Shown: piece by piece, positions 1 through 8,994 of the stretch
Layout of the letters: the number at the start of each line of letters is the position of its first letter
How positions within the stretch are numbered: position 1 is the first letter of the stretch
NCBI GenBank assembly: GCA_029556615.1
Contig: JAKQDD010000213.1
Span: 1 to 64,000 of the forward strand
DNA: 64,000 nt
Reading direction: 5' to 3'
From: Verrucomicrobiota bacterium
Lineage (GTDB): Bacteria > Verrucomicrobiota > Verrucomicrobiia > Limisphaerales > J093
Notes under the pieces: model-generated
What the model was told of the DNA's origin: nothing
What the model saw: only the letters and a program-made list of their open reading frames with translations
Database searches by the model: none
Translations under genes and position numbers: made by a program

Positions 1-20
1 CAATTCGGACCTCACCAAAA

Positions 21-136
21 CTGTCCGACTATTCGCCGAAACGCCTGTCCGATTTGGACCGAAATCACTGTCCGAATTGATTTCCGAAATCACTGTCCGG
101 CCAACTCCGAAATCACTGTCCGAATAAGTCCGAAAT
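21..136. repeat. Direct-repeat array with about 24-bp period
   Basis: The heptamer CTGTCCG occurs five times, starting at 21, 45, 68, 93 and 116 (spacings 24, 23, 25, 23). The last three lie in a 17-bp unit TCCGAAATCACTGTCCG or a one-base variant, and a partial unit follows at 129-136. Regularly spaced repeats of this kind are typical of transposase-binding ends of some insertion sequences, for example the multiple terminal repeats of IS21-like elements. The rest of any such element would lie left of the window, so the assignment is inference. Confidence 0.75.
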
Positions 137-422
137 ACGCAAACAGCTCCCGGTCGATGTCAATGATGACCGGCATCGAGAAGTCCGTCCTGGCCTGGTT
201 ATGGGTGATCAGCACTTCCGCCACCGAGCCGACCGTCACCCCGCGGAGTTTGACCGGCGCGCCGGGATTCAACCCCTTCAGCGATGCGTCGAAGTAGAGA
301 ATGTAGCGATGCTGGGTTCGGAACAGCTTCCCGGAGCTGAACGTGATCAGCCCGAGCACGCCCAGCGCCAGACCGATGACCAGGAACAGCCCGATGCTGG
401 TGGGATTCGCTTTCTGGCTCAT
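90..422 (-). pseudogene. MlaD-family (MCE domain) lipid-transport protein, 3' end lost into repeat array
   Basis: The 110-residue product begins with an N-terminal membrane anchor (residues about 9-30). An MCE-domain start follows, with the family-like segment GLNPGAPVKLRGVTVGSV (about 50-67). MCE proteins carry lipids between inner and outer membranes and partner with MlaE and MlaF, which lie just upstream in the same direction with a 16-bp gap. The coding sequence enters the 24-bp repeat array at about residue 96, and the last residues and the stop codon are encoded by repeat units. Known MlaD/PqiB proteins are much longer, so the MCE domain is cut short. I read this as a disrupted gene. 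An assembly junction is the main alternative. Confidence 0.75.
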
Positions 423-438
423 ACATCCAATGACAGCC

Positions 439-1233
439 TTAGGATGCCGCCGGAGGACCAGGCATCGTGCCCGAAGTTCCGCCGCGCATCAGGAACGCGC
501 GCACTTTGGGGTCGGTCGAGTGCTTCAGCAAGTCCCTCGGATTCCCGCTGGCGCCTATCGTCTTCGCGTCGGCATCGAGGAAAATCGAATCGTCGGCGAT
601 CTCGAAAATGCTGGCCAACTCATGGGTGACCACCACGAGGGTCGCGCCCAGGCTGTCGCGCAGCTCCAGGATCAGATGATCCAGGTTCCGCGAGCTGATC
701 GGGTCCAGCCCCGCGGAGGGCTCGTCAAAGAAGAGAATCTCCGGGTCCAGGGCCATGGCCCGCGCCAACCCGGCCCGCTTGCACATGCCCCCGGAAATCT
801 CCGCCGGATAAAAGTCCTCGAACCCCCGCAAGCCGACCAGCGCCAGCTTGAGCCGCACGATGTCGCCGATGTCGCCTTCCGACAGGTCAGTGTACTCGCC
901 CAGCGGCAGCGCCACGTTCTCGGCCAGCGTCATCGAGCTCCACAGTGCGCCGCTCTGGAAAAGGACGCCGAACTTGCGCCGTTGGCGCTGTCGCGCGTCA
1001 TCGTCCATCCCCCAAAGGCTCTGGCCGTCATACAACACTTCGCCCCGCACAGGGCGCATCAAACCGATCATGTGCCGCAGGAGCGTGCTCTTCCCGCAAC
1101 CGCTCCCGCCCATGATCACGAAGACCGACCCGCGCTTCACCTGCGCGTTGATCTCCTTCATGACCACGTACGAGCCGTAAGCCATCGTGAGATCCCGAAT
1201 CTCGATCGTGATGGCGGCATCGGCGGGCTTCAT
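439..1233 (-). CDS. mlaF: Mla-type ABC transporter ATP-binding protein
   Basis: This 264-residue ATPase is the motor of an MlaFEDB-type phospholipid transporter at the inner membrane. Visible motifs are Walker A GGSGCGKST, signature-like ISGGMCKRAGLARA, Walker B ILFFDEPSAGLDP and a switch histidine in VVVTHEL. The ISGGM signature is typical of the MlaF/Ttg2A subgroup. I chose the start at 1233 because its ATG overlaps the mlaE stop (ATGA), a standard sign of translational coupling. The longer reading frame upstream is only the shadow of mlaE. mlaD follows after 16 bp. Function assigned with high confidence; whether the exporter still works is unclear because mlaD is truncated. Confidence 0.93.
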   Translation of the reverse strand: MKPADAAITIEIRDLTMAYGSYVVMKEINAQVKRGSVFVIMGGSGCGKSTLLRHMIGLMRPVRGEVLYDGQSLWGMDDDARQRQRRKFGVLFQSGALWSSMTLAENVALPLGEYTDLSEGDIGDIVRLKLALVGLRGFEDFYPAEISGGMCKRAGLARAMALDPEILFFDEPSAGLDPISSRNLDHLILELRDSLGATLVVVTHELASIFEIADDSIFLDADAKTIGASGNPRDLLKHSTDPKVRAFLMRGGTSGTMPGPPAAS

Positions 1234-2378
1234 AGCTTGAGCGCGTTGCAGATCACGGCAAAGACCCCGTCCGAGGCAATGATCGCCGTGATGCCGGCGA
1301 CCACGGCGCGCGTGGTGGCCTCGCCCACGGCGGCGGCGTTGTTGCCGCACTGCATGCCCCGCAGGCAGCCCGCGTACGCCACCACGAAGCCGAAGAACGA
1401 TCCCTTGCCGATGCCCAGCAGGAAACTCTTGAGCGTAATGGCCTCGACCGTCCGGGTCACATACTCCGTCGCGGTCATGTCCAGCATGGTGATGGACACA
1501 AAGAACCCGCCGAAGAGGGCGATCGCATTCGCAAACACGCACAGCAGCGGCATCATCAGGACCAACGCCATCATCCGCGGCAGGACCAGGAACTCGACAG
1601 GCGAAATGCCAAACGCCTGCAAGGCGCTGATCTCCTGATTCACCTTCATCGTTCCCAGCTGCGCCGCAAACGCGGCCCCGGTCCGCCCGCAGAGGATGAT
1701 GCCGGTCATCAAACAGCCCATCTCGCGGACCGTTCCGATGGCCACCATGTCCGCCACGAAGATCGAGGCGCCGAACGGCCGCAACCCCACCGCGCCCACG
1801 AACGCCAGAATCAGCCCGACCAGGAAGTTGATCAGGGCGACAATCCCCAACGCCTGCGGACCACATTGTTGCATCACCAGGAAGGCGTCCGGCCAGCGGA
1901 ACTGCGCCCTGCCCCGCAGCAACTTGCCCAGCGCCACCGCGTTCTCCCCCAGGAACGTCACCATCGCCTTCGCCGCCGCCCAGGTCTGAATGCCCCGGCC
2001 ACCCACGTACTCAAGCCAGGGGGTCCGAGCGCCGACCCGGCGCGCATCCTGCTGCGCCGGGACCGCGTTCGCAAGGGAGAGCAGGCGTCGGACACCCTCG
2101 GGCAAGCTGCTTTCCTCAAACTCGATCCCGCGTTGCCGGCAAAGCTCATGGCACTTGCTGACATACGCCACCAGCCCGGAACCCCAGGCCTCCAAACCTG
2201 ATGCGTCAAACGCCATCCGGCCCGCCACCGCGCCGACCCCCTCGATGGCTTCCTGCACCCCCCGCATCTCCGGCAGCCTGTCCATCCTCCGCCAGTTGCC
2301 CGACAAGGTCACCAGCAGCCCATCGGGCGGCCGTCGCTGAACGGAGACGCCCGGCAACGAAGGCGCCTGAGGTGCCAT
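1230..2378 (-). CDS. mlaE: Mla-type ABC permease with N-terminal STAS-like region
   Basis: This 382-residue MlaE-family permease has about 110 N-terminal residues that resemble a STAS domain (the MlaB role), followed by the multi-helix MlaE core. Characteristic core segments are ALGIVALINFLVGLILAF, VREMGCLMTGIILCGRTGA and the later EAITLKSFLLGIGKG. A STAS-MlaE fusion means no separate mlaB is needed. I chose the ATG at 2378 because AAGGGCGG lies just upstream. An in-frame GTG at 2405 is the alternative. The stop overlaps the mlaF start by four bases. About 200 bp without a gene lies upstream. Confidence 0.92.
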   Translation of the reverse strand: MAPQAPSLPGVSVQRRPPDGLLVTLSGNWRRMDRLPEMRGVQEAIEGVGAVAGRMAFDASGLEAWGSGLVAYVSKCHELCRQRGIEFEESSLPEGVRRLLSLANAVPAQQDARRVGARTPWLEYVGGRGIQTWAAAKAMVTFLGENAVALGKLLRGRAQFRWPDAFLVMQQCGPQALGIVALINFLVGLILAFVGAVGLRPFGASIFVADMVAIGTVREMGCLMTGIILCGRTGAAFAAQLGTMKVNQEISALQAFGISPVEFLVLPRMMALVLMMPLLCVFANAIALFGGFFVSITMLDMTATEYVTRTVEAITLKSFLLGIGKGSFFGFVVAYAGCLRGMQCGNNAAAVGEATTRAVVAGITAIIASDGVFAVICNALKL

Positions 2379-2574
2379 CGGTCCGCCCTTCACCCGCGAG
2401 GCCACATCAGCTCACCGCCGCTGCCTTGGCTTTGCCACACCAATGGCCGGCACAGCTCCCGCAGGCGGCAGCGGACGTCGGGCTCCAAACCCACAGTGGC
2501 TCGCATGTCGCGACCGTAGGACTGCGGTGCTGCGGTGTCAATACAGCGGCCTGAAAAGCCCGTCCCGCGCCTCG

Positions 2575-3018
2575 CTATCCCGCCGGAGCCGATAGCACGC
2601 TCAGGTGCAAACGACCCTCCTGCCAGCCGACCGAAAAATCCACCACGTACCGCCGGTGCATGCCGAAAAAGCGCAGCTTCCGCACGATCATGCCCTCGAG
2701 CCGGATCCGCGTGTCAACGGACTCCTCGCGCTGCACCTGGCCGAGTGCATCGAGACGCTGGGGCTCGGACAGAAGACTGAAGTTCCATGCGGTGATGGCG
2801 GCAACCATCACCTCGCGGCAAGCCTCCGCCGTCCCCGCACCGTCCAGGTAAGGCCGCGCAAACTCGGTCAGGACCTGCGACAGCCGCGCCTCGCCGGCTT
2901 CCGGCGACTGCACCGCAGCACCCGCCCACGGCCCCTCGGACCGGACTCGGTCAACCAGCGCCTCCCGGGACGCCTCGATGCGCCGGCGCCCTTGCTTGTT
3001 GCGTGATGCCTTCCCCAT
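2575..3018 (-). CDS. Conserved-looking hypothetical protein
   Basis: The 147-residue product starts with a basic stretch (MGKASRNKQGRRR). No signal peptide or membrane segment is visible. The C-terminal third has alternating charged and hydrophobic residues, with a VVDFSVGW segment that suggests a small alpha/beta fold. Codon use is strongly GC-biased at third positions like the neighbours, and AGGA lies upstream of the ATG, so it is probably a real gene. I do not recognise the family. It lies between the mla operon and a Gfo/Idh/MocA gene in the same orientation, but nothing ties it functionally to either. Confidence 0.6.
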   Translation of the reverse strand: MGKASRNKQGRRRIEASREALVDRVRSEGPWAGAAVQSPEAGEARLSQVLTEFARPYLDGAGTAEACREVMVAAITAWNFSLLSEPQRLDALGQVQREESVDTRIRLEGMIVRKLRFFGMHRRYVVDFSVGWQEGRLHLSVLSAPAG

Positions 3019-3045
3019 GGCCCGCGTCCTGCCGAACGCAGACCA

Positions 3046-4236
3046 TCAGATCGGCTTCGGCATCCGCATCCAGGCGCCTTTCCGGGCCGAGCTCTTCAGG
3101 CAGGTCTCGATGAACGCAATCCCCGTCCATCCGTCTTCGACGTTCGCATACTTCGAGCCGTCGCAGGCGAATTTCTCCTTGGCCTGCCACTTGCGGACAT
3201 CCGCCTCGAAACACCGATGCAGACGGGCGAAGGCATCGTGGAACGCCTCCGGGTGTCCCGAGGGCGCTGTCGGCTCCGCCATCAGATCGGCAGGGACATC
3301 CTTCGGCAGGAACCCATCCCCCGGCGTCACCGCCCCGCGCCAGTACACGCGATCCGGCTGGTTGGCCAGATGAATGGTGATGGACTCCGGCTCCTCCTGA
3401 CGCCAGCGCAGCGTCCCTTTGGTGCCGCAGACTTCGATCCCCAAATCATTCTTGTGGCCAATCGAAATCTGCGAGGCGCGAACCAGCGCCTTCGCCCCGT
3501 TGTTCAGCACGCAGTAAATGGTGAAGTGATCGTCCAGGGCGCGCCCCTCGACAAATCGCTCGAGCTGCGCGGAGAGCTGGGTGACGTTCAGTCCCGTGAC
3601 GTACCGGAGCTGCATCAAAGCGTGCGTGCCAATGTCGCCGCCGCAGCCCGAGCCGCCCGCCATCTTGGGGTTCGTCCGCCAGACCGCCTGCTGGTTCCCC
3701 GTCGCCTCGACCTTGGTGGCCAGCCAGCCCTGGATGTAGTACGAGTCCACCCACCGAACCTCGCCCAGCAGACCGCTGCGCACAATGTACCGCGAAAACC
3801 GGCTCGTCCAGTGCCCAAGATAGGTGTGCGCCACGCCAAACGGCATGTTCAGCTTGCGCACCGCCTTCACCAGGTCCGCCGATTCCTTCAGCGTCACCGT
3901 CAGCGGCTTCTCGCAAAAGACGGGGATCCCCGCCTTCAGCGCCTTCATCGCCGGATCAAAGTGAACAAAATTCGGGGTCACAATCAGGACATAGTCCAAC
4001 CGCTGGTCCGCCGGCAGATCCCGCTGGGCCGCAATCATGTCGTCGTACGAACCGTACCCGCGGATCGGGTAGGGCCATTTCTCGGCCTCCGCCAGCGCGA
4101 TCTTCGGATCGGGAAACAGCGCTCCCGCCACCACGCGCCGAGTGCCGTCAAAGTGGATTGCCTTCTGATGCGGGTGAACGATGAACGCGCCGCGGCCACC
4201 GCCGACCAAGCCGACATTGAGGGGTCTGTTGGACAT
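3046..4236 (-). CDS. Gfo/Idh/MocA-family NAD(P)-dependent oxidoreductase
   Basis: The 396-residue protein has an N-terminal Rossmann fold (LNVGLVGGGRGAFIVHPH), the family's EKP motif (GIPVFCEKPLTVT) carrying the catalytic-region lysine, and a C-terminal alpha/beta domain with GGDIGTHALMQLRY, where the histidine sits in the usual substrate-site position. These enzymes oxidise or reduce sugars, inositols and related polyols, and they are numerous in Verrucomicrobiota and Planctomycetota. I chose the ATG at 4236, with AGGAAG upstream. The 17-residue extension to 4287 lacks family similarity. No signal peptide is seen, so it is likely cytoplasmic. The substrate cannot be told from sequence. Confidence 0.9.
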   Translation of the reverse strand: MSNRPLNVGLVGGGRGAFIVHPHQKAIHFDGTRRVVAGALFPDPKIALAEAEKWPYPIRGYGSYDDMIAAQRDLPADQRLDYVLIVTPNFVHFDPAMKALKAGIPVFCEKPLTVTLKESADLVKAVRKLNMPFGVAHTYLGHWTSRFSRYIVRSGLLGEVRWVDSYYIQGWLATKVEATGNQQAVWRTNPKMAGGSGCGGDIGTHALMQLRYVTGLNVTQLSAQLERFVEGRALDDHFTIYCVLNNGAKALVRASQISIGHKNDLGIEVCGTKGTLRWRQEEPESITIHLANQPDRVYWRGAVTPGDGFLPKDVPADLMAEPTAPSGHPEAFHDAFARLHRCFEADVRKWQAKEKFACDGSKYANVEDGWTGIAFIETCLKSSARKGAWMRMPKPI

Positions 4237-4454
4237 AGCTGCTTCGTGCTTCCTACGGTTCTTGTTGGTTGAATCCACGGCGGACAAGGCTGCAGCCGCA
4301 GCCCTGCCCGATTCGGAAACTTCGTCGTTTCAGACTAGGGAAAACCCCTCCCCGTTCAAGCGTTTTGTGGCTGCCGCGGGCGACCGGGGCAGTCTCATTC
4401 TGTACCCGCCGGCGGCGAGGACGGCGCGAGCGCTGTTCGCGATTTCCCTTCCCC

Positions 4455-4488
4455 CCGCCGCGGTCAACGCCCGCGGCTACAGCCTCAG
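4455..4488 (+). repeat. GC-rich dispersed repeat (family R3), copy 1
   Basis: The sequence around CCGCGGTCAACGCCCGCGG, followed by CTACAGCCT, resembles copies at 29261-29340, 36014-36041 and 36097-36136. It lies at the 3' end of dxr. The core is nearly palindromic (CCGCGG ... CCGCGG), so it can form a hairpin at the transcript end. Confidence 0.55.
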
Positions 4489-5624
4489 CCCAGACCCGCC
4501 GCCCGCCGCGCCCATGCGTCCGCCTCGAGGATCTGATCGAGCGTCGGCTCGCGCACCACGTCGTGCTCCCCCATCACCCGCGCCACTGCCGCGGCAATCT
4601 CGCCGAACCCCAACCGGCCCTCGCAGAACCCCTGCACCGCCATCTCGTTGGCCGCATTGAGCACCGCCGGCAGCGTGCCCCCCGTCTCCCCCGCCCTCCG
4701 GGCCAGATTCAACGCCGGAAACCGCTCCGGATCCGGCGCCTCGAAGGTCAGCGCCCCAATCCGGGTGAAATCCGTCCGCACTCGGCTGCTGGCCACCCGC
4801 TCCGGGTACGTCAGGGCATACTGAATGGGCAGACACATGTCCGGGCTCGAAAGCTGCGCCAGAATCGAGCCGTCCACGAACTCGACCATCGAATGAACCA
4901 CGCTCTGGGGATGCACCACTACGTCCACCTGGCTCATCGGCAGCCCAAACAGCCAGCGGGCCTCGATCATCTCGAGCCCCTTGTTGAATAACGTCGCCGA
5001 GTCAATCGTGATCTTCCGCCCCATCACCCATGACGGATGCTTCAACGCATCCGCCACCGTGATCCCGCTGAACTCCGCTTGCGGCGTCTTGCGAAACGGC
5101 CCCCCCGACGCCGTAAGCCAGAGCTTCCGCACCGAGGCCGGCGGACGGCCGTCCAGACACTGGAAAATGGCCGAATGCTCGCTGTCCACTGCCAGGACCC
5201 GCACGCCCGCTCGCCGCGCCTCCGCCATCACAATCTCGCCCGCCATCACCAGGATCTCCTTGGACGCCACCGCGATGTCCTTCCCTGCCCGGATGGCCGC
5301 CAGCGCCGGAGCCAGTCCCGCCGTTCCGACAATGGCGATCAGCACAATGTCCGCAGACGGCAGCGTGGCCAGACGCAACAAACCCTCCGGCCCGCAATGA
5401 ACCCGCGCCCCGGAGCCCAGCGCCGACTGCAGCATCGTCGCCTTCGCCGGATCCTGGATGGCGATGGCCTCCGGCTGGAACTTCCGCGTCTGCTCGAAGA
5501 GCCGCTCCGCGTTCTGGCCCGCCGCCAGGCCAACCAGCCGGATCCGATCCGGCAGGTCGGCAGCCACCTGGACCGTGCTCGTGCCAATCGACCCCGTGCA
5601 CCCTAAGACCACCACGTTCTTCAT
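4485..5624 (-). CDS. dxr: 1-deoxy-D-xylulose-5-phosphate reductoisomerase
   Basis: The 379-residue enzyme converts DXP to 2-C-methyl-D-erythritol 4-phosphate, the committed step of the MEP isoprenoid pathway, using NADPH and a divalent metal. Visible signatures are the N-terminal dinucleotide site VVVLGCTGSIGTST, the metal-site region LAVDSEHSAIFQCL, the flexible-loop segment LTASGGPFR, and SATLFNKGLEMIEARWLFG. Length is normal for the family. It sits 4 bp after cdsA, the common cdsA-dxr order. The C-terminal end carries part of a dispersed GC-rich repeat. Confidence 0.97.
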   Translation of the reverse strand: MKNVVVLGCTGSIGTSTVQVAADLPDRIRLVGLAAGQNAERLFEQTRKFQPEAIAIQDPAKATMLQSALGSGARVHCGPEGLLRLATLPSADIVLIAIVGTAGLAPALAAIRAGKDIAVASKEILVMAGEIVMAEARRAGVRVLAVDSEHSAIFQCLDGRPPASVRKLWLTASGGPFRKTPQAEFSGITVADALKHPSWVMGRKITIDSATLFNKGLEMIEARWLFGLPMSQVDVVVHPQSVVHSMVEFVDGSILAQLSSPDMCLPIQYALTYPERVASSRVRTDFTRIGALTFEAPDPERFPALNLARRAGETGGTLPAVLNAANEMAVQGFCEGRLGFGEIAAAVARVMGEHDVVREPTLDQILEADAWARRAAGLG

Positions 5625-5628
5625 GCTC

Positions 5629-6555
5629 TCAGTCGGTCAGCACATGCCGCAAATACAAATACATCAGCGGCGCATTGAACAACAGGCTGTCCAAAAGGTC
5701 GAGAACGCCGCCTATCCCCGGCAGCAGCCGCCCCGAGTCCTTCACCCCCGCCTCGCGCTTGAACAGCGACTCGATCAAATCCCCCAGCACCGCAGCCGCC
5801 CCCAGCAGCAGCCCCAGCCCGAGCGCATGCCCGAAGGTCATCCCCGTCAAATGCCCCGGCGCCAAGACGTACAACAGCACGCTCGCCCCGGCCGAAAAGC
5901 AGAGGGCCCCCGCGAACCCCTCCCACGTCTTGCCCGGACTGATTCGCGGGATCAGCTTGTGGCGACCGAACAACGAGCCCACCCCATACGCCCCCATGTC
6001 GCTGAACTTGGTCACCGCAATGAAGTAGATCAAATAGAACCGGCCGTCGACCTGAGGAAAGAAGTTGATCTTCTGCACGAAGTTCAACAGCCAGGGCACG
6101 TACATCAGCCCCAAAAGCGTGGTCGAAATGCCCAACAGCCCGGCTGGGTTCGTCTTCGACAGGAATTGCCGCACGCAAAGCCCCAGGACAAAAAGCACCA
6201 GGAACCCAGTCTCGAAGTCATTCGCCTTCGACGGCAGCGTGTGCGGCCTCACCATGCCCGATAGATAGACGAACGTGCTGGCCATCAACAGCAAGCCGCC
6301 GAAGATCCCCCACCCCTTGAAGCAGACCATCCCCCGCTTCTCCACCAGGCCGTAAAACTCCCGCATCCCTCCCCACGCCAGAACCAACAGGATCACCAGA
6401 AAACACGCGTTCGCCAGCACACGGTTCGGCGCAAACAAGGCCGCCACCACCACCGACCAGAGCACCAGCGAGCTCCCCAGACGACGCGCAAACACCATCC
6501 CTTTCGATGCAGGCGGCGGGAGCGCTTCAGCAGATCCGGACATTGCGGGTGCCAT
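5629..6555 (-). CDS. cdsA: Phosphatidate cytidylyltransferase
   Basis: This integral membrane enzyme makes CDP-diacylglycerol, the precursor of phosphatidylethanolamine, phosphatidylglycerol and cardiolipin. The 308-residue product has several hydrophobic helices, the internal ISPGKTWEGFAG motif, and the C-terminal family signature around SLFKREAGVKDSGRLLPGIG. The usual PGHGG-LDR of the signature reads PGIGGVLDLLDS here, a substitution pattern I believe is seen elsewhere in the PVC group. I chose the ATG at 6555 because GAGGAAG lies at good distance upstream; 6585 is an alternative. It is coupled to dxr (4-bp gap). The uppS gene that often precedes cdsA is absent. Confidence 0.93.
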   Translation of the reverse strand: MAPAMSGSAEALPPPASKGMVFARRLGSSLVLWSVVVAALFAPNRVLANACFLVILLVLAWGGMREFYGLVEKRGMVCFKGWGIFGGLLLMASTFVYLSGMVRPHTLPSKANDFETGFLVLFVLGLCVRQFLSKTNPAGLLGISTTLLGLMYVPWLLNFVQKINFFPQVDGRFYLIYFIAVTKFSDMGAYGVGSLFGRHKLIPRISPGKTWEGFAGALCFSAGASVLLYVLAPGHLTGMTFGHALGLGLLLGAAAVLGDLIESLFKREAGVKDSGRLLPGIGGVLDLLDSLLFNAPLMYLYLRHVLTD

Positions 6556-6710
6556 TACCCGCTTCCTCGACCTCTGTCCATCCAAAACCGCCGACAGGAC
6601 GAGGTACGATGCTCACCCCGGGGCATGCTCCTCTTTCATCCCCTCGCGCTTTGAGACGGGATTAACAGGATCGACAGGATGGGGACCAACCACCGTCTGT
6701 CGGATTCTGG

Positions 6711-6739
6711 TTTCCTTCCGTCGTCCGCTTGCCTATAAG
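6711..6739 (+). promoter_or_regulatory. Candidate sigma70-like promoter
   Basis: A TATAAG -10-like hexamer lies at 6734-6739, 17 bp after a weak TTTCCT at 6711. It would drive the gene at 6782. The short direct repeat AACAGGAT/GACAGGAT just upstream (6664-6680) resembles a widespread intergenic repeat. Weak evidence. Confidence 0.3.
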
Positions 6740-6781
6740 GCAGGCCAGCCACTGCACCGCCGGTGGCCAGGAATGTCCGAG

Positions 6782-8992
6782 ATGAATCGACGTCGACGAA
6801 CGTGGCCGGCGAGCCGTTGGGGATTGCTCTGCGCCGCGGCAGTGCTCCTCCTCGCCCAGAGCACTCGGGCGGAGTTGCAGTTCGATGTCTTCGTCGGCTA
6901 TGGCAGCGGCGGCGCCGGCGGCGATGGCATCGTCCGCGAGGGCTCCTGGTTCCCCGTCGCGTGCGAAATCTTCAACGACGGCCCGAGCTTCAATGCCATC
7001 TTCGAGTTCTCCTCACGCCAGACGGGCTCCGGCCAAGCCCGCCGCATGCGAATCGAACTGCCTAGCAACACCCGCAAACGCTTTTCCTTCCCCGTGTTCT
7101 CCGGGGCGAGCCGCTATGCGAGCTGGGATGCCCGGCTCTACGATGACCGGCGCCGGCTCCAGGCGGAGCGCACCGACCTCCGCTGCCGGGATGTCACCTG
7201 GGAAACCACGGTCCTCGGCGGCCTGGCCCGCGCCGTCGCCGGTATGCCCACCCTGCCGGGCACAAAGTCCAATCGGCCCGAGCTCCAACCCCAGGTCGCC
7301 CGCCTCGCCCCCGAGCAGTTCCCCGACAACCCGATCGGCCTCGAAGGATTGCACGCGCTCTACCTGAACTCGGAACGCGCCCTGGCCCTGAGCGCCGCCC
7401 AGGCTGCGGCCCTGCGCACCTGGGTCGAAGGCGGCGGCCACCTCATCCTGGTTCCGGAACAAGCCCAGGACATCTCGAGCACGCCGTGGCTCGCAGGCCT
7501 CATGCCCGTCGAACTGGGATCGCTGACCACCAACCGAAGCACCGGCGCCTTCCAGGCGTGGTTGCGCACCGGCGCCGCCCTGCGAACAGAAACCGCCACG
7601 TCCCCGGCCGGTATCGCAAGACCCACCCAAACACGCCCCGGCAACCCGTCCACCCCCCAGGAGAATCCCTACCTGACCCAGGCCACGGACGGCGCGTTCG
7701 AACTCGTCGACCTGCCCCTCTACCAGGGAAACCTCATCGCCGGCGACGTCTGGCTCGCCCTCGAAGGCGCCCCCGCCGTCGTTGATGCCCGCCGCGGCCG
7801 CGGCCACGTCACCGTGCTCCTCTTCAACCCGGAACGGGAACCGTTCAAGTCGTGGAAGAACCGACCCTGGTTCTGGGCGCGCCTTCTGCAGCTGCCGGGC
7901 GACCTGTTCACCCAGAGCACCACCGGGGCCTATGGGGGCTGGAGCCTCGATGGCGTGTTCGGAGCCATGATCGATACGCGCCAGGTTCGCAAACTGCCGA
8001 TCGAATGGCTCCTGGTGCTCCTCGTCGTCTACCTGCTGGTCATCGGCCCCATCGACCGCTGGTGGCTCAAGAAAATCAACCGCCAGATGCTGACTTGGAT
8101 CACCTTCCCGCTCTACGTGCTCTTGTTCTCCCTCCTCATCTATTACATCGGCTACCGGCTACGCGCCGGCGACACCGAGTGGAATGAACTGCACGTCGTC
8201 GATGTCCTGCCTGGACGCGAACTCGCCGACTTGCGGGGACGCAGCTTCGCCGCGCTCTACTCATCGGTTAACGCCCGATACCGGCTGGCCAGCGACTTGC
8301 CGTTCGCCGCGCTTCGGGGCGAATACCTCGGACCCGCCGGCGGCGGGCAGGAAGGAGGCCGCGTCGAGGCCGATCTGGTGGCCAATGCCTTCCAGGCTGA
8401 GGTGACCGTGCCGGTCTGGACCAGTCTCCTCTACGTCCACGACTGGGTCCAGTCCGCTTCCCCTCCCTTCCGTGCCCGCGCAACCCGCTCGGACCGCCGC
8501 TGGCAACTCGAAGTCCAGAACCTCCTCGACCACGCCCTCGCCAACCTCCAGGTCGCCGTCGAAGGCCGGCTCCTCGACCTGGGCGCCCTTCGCCCCGGTG
8601 AAATCCGGACCTGGACCCTCGATCCGGCGTCCGGCCAGATGCTCGATCAGTTCGTGCGACTCACCGCGCAGCGCTTCCAGTCCGCGGTCAACGCGCGCCG
8701 ACAGACCTTCGGCCGCGAGAACCGCAGCCGGCTCGATCCGGAACCGGGCAACGCGCTGGCGGCCTCCTTCGTCAGTCTCGCCGGAGCCCAGCAGGGCCTC
8801 CAACGAAGCTTCGTCTACCCCTCAGGCATGGATCTGACCCCCCTGGTCGCCCGCGGCGATCTGGTGCTGTTCGCCTGGGACCCCGAACGCAGTCCGCTGA
8901 CCCGATCGCTGCTCCAGACCTCAACGCCCCGCCAGTCGCAGTACACACTCTACCGCCTGGCCGTGCCCGCGGACACCGGGCAAGGTCACTGA
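6782..8992 (+). CDS. Large envelope protein with glutamine-amidotransferase-like region
   Basis: The 736-residue product begins with a basic stretch and a signal-like hydrophobic segment ending near QSTRA. It has a beta-rich exoplasmic N-terminal part, then a region around residues 190-240 (GLEGLHALYLN ... LRTWVEGGGHLILVPEQ) that resembles the class I glutamine-amidotransferase-like fold found in GldG-type and related ABC accessory proteins. Two adjacent transmembrane helices lie near residues 410-465. I chose ATG 6782 because AGGA lies 8 bp upstream; 6773 is the alternative. An ABC ATPase follows after 2 bp, so the pair likely forms one membrane system. No separate permease is visible. Precise role unknown. 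Confidence 0.75.
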   Translation: MNRRRRTWPASRWGLLCAAAVLLLAQSTRAELQFDVFVGYGSGGAGGDGIVREGSWFPVACEIFNDGPSFNAIFEFSSRQTGSGQARRMRIELPSNTRKRFSFPVFSGASRYASWDARLYDDRRRLQAERTDLRCRDVTWETTVLGGLARAVAGMPTLPGTKSNRPELQPQVARLAPEQFPDNPIGLEGLHALYLNSERALALSAAQAAALRTWVEGGGHLILVPEQAQDISSTPWLAGLMPVELGSLTTNRSTGAFQAWLRTGAALRTETATSPAGIARPTQTRPGNPSTPQENPYLTQATDGAFELVDLPLYQGNLIAGDVWLALEGAPAVVDARRGRGHVTVLLFNPEREPFKSWKNRPWFWARLLQLPGDLFTQSTTGAYGGWSLDGVFGAMIDTRQVRKLPIEWLLVLLVVYLLVIGPIDRWWLKKINRQMLTWITFPLYVLLFSLLIYYIGYRLRAGDTEWNELHVVDVLPGRELADLRGRSFAALYSSVNARYRLASDLPFAALRGEYLGPAGGGQEGGRVEADLVANAFQAEVTVPVWTSLLYVHDWVQSASPPFRARATRSDRRWQLEVQNLLDHALANLQVAVEGRLLDLGALRPGEIRTWTLDPASGQMLDQFVRLTAQRFQSAVNARRQTFGRENRSRLDPEPGNALAASFVSLAGAQQGLQRSFVYPSGMDLTPLVARGDLVLFAWDPERSPLTRSLLQTSTPRQSQYTLYRLAVPADTGQGH

Positions 8993-8994
8993 TT

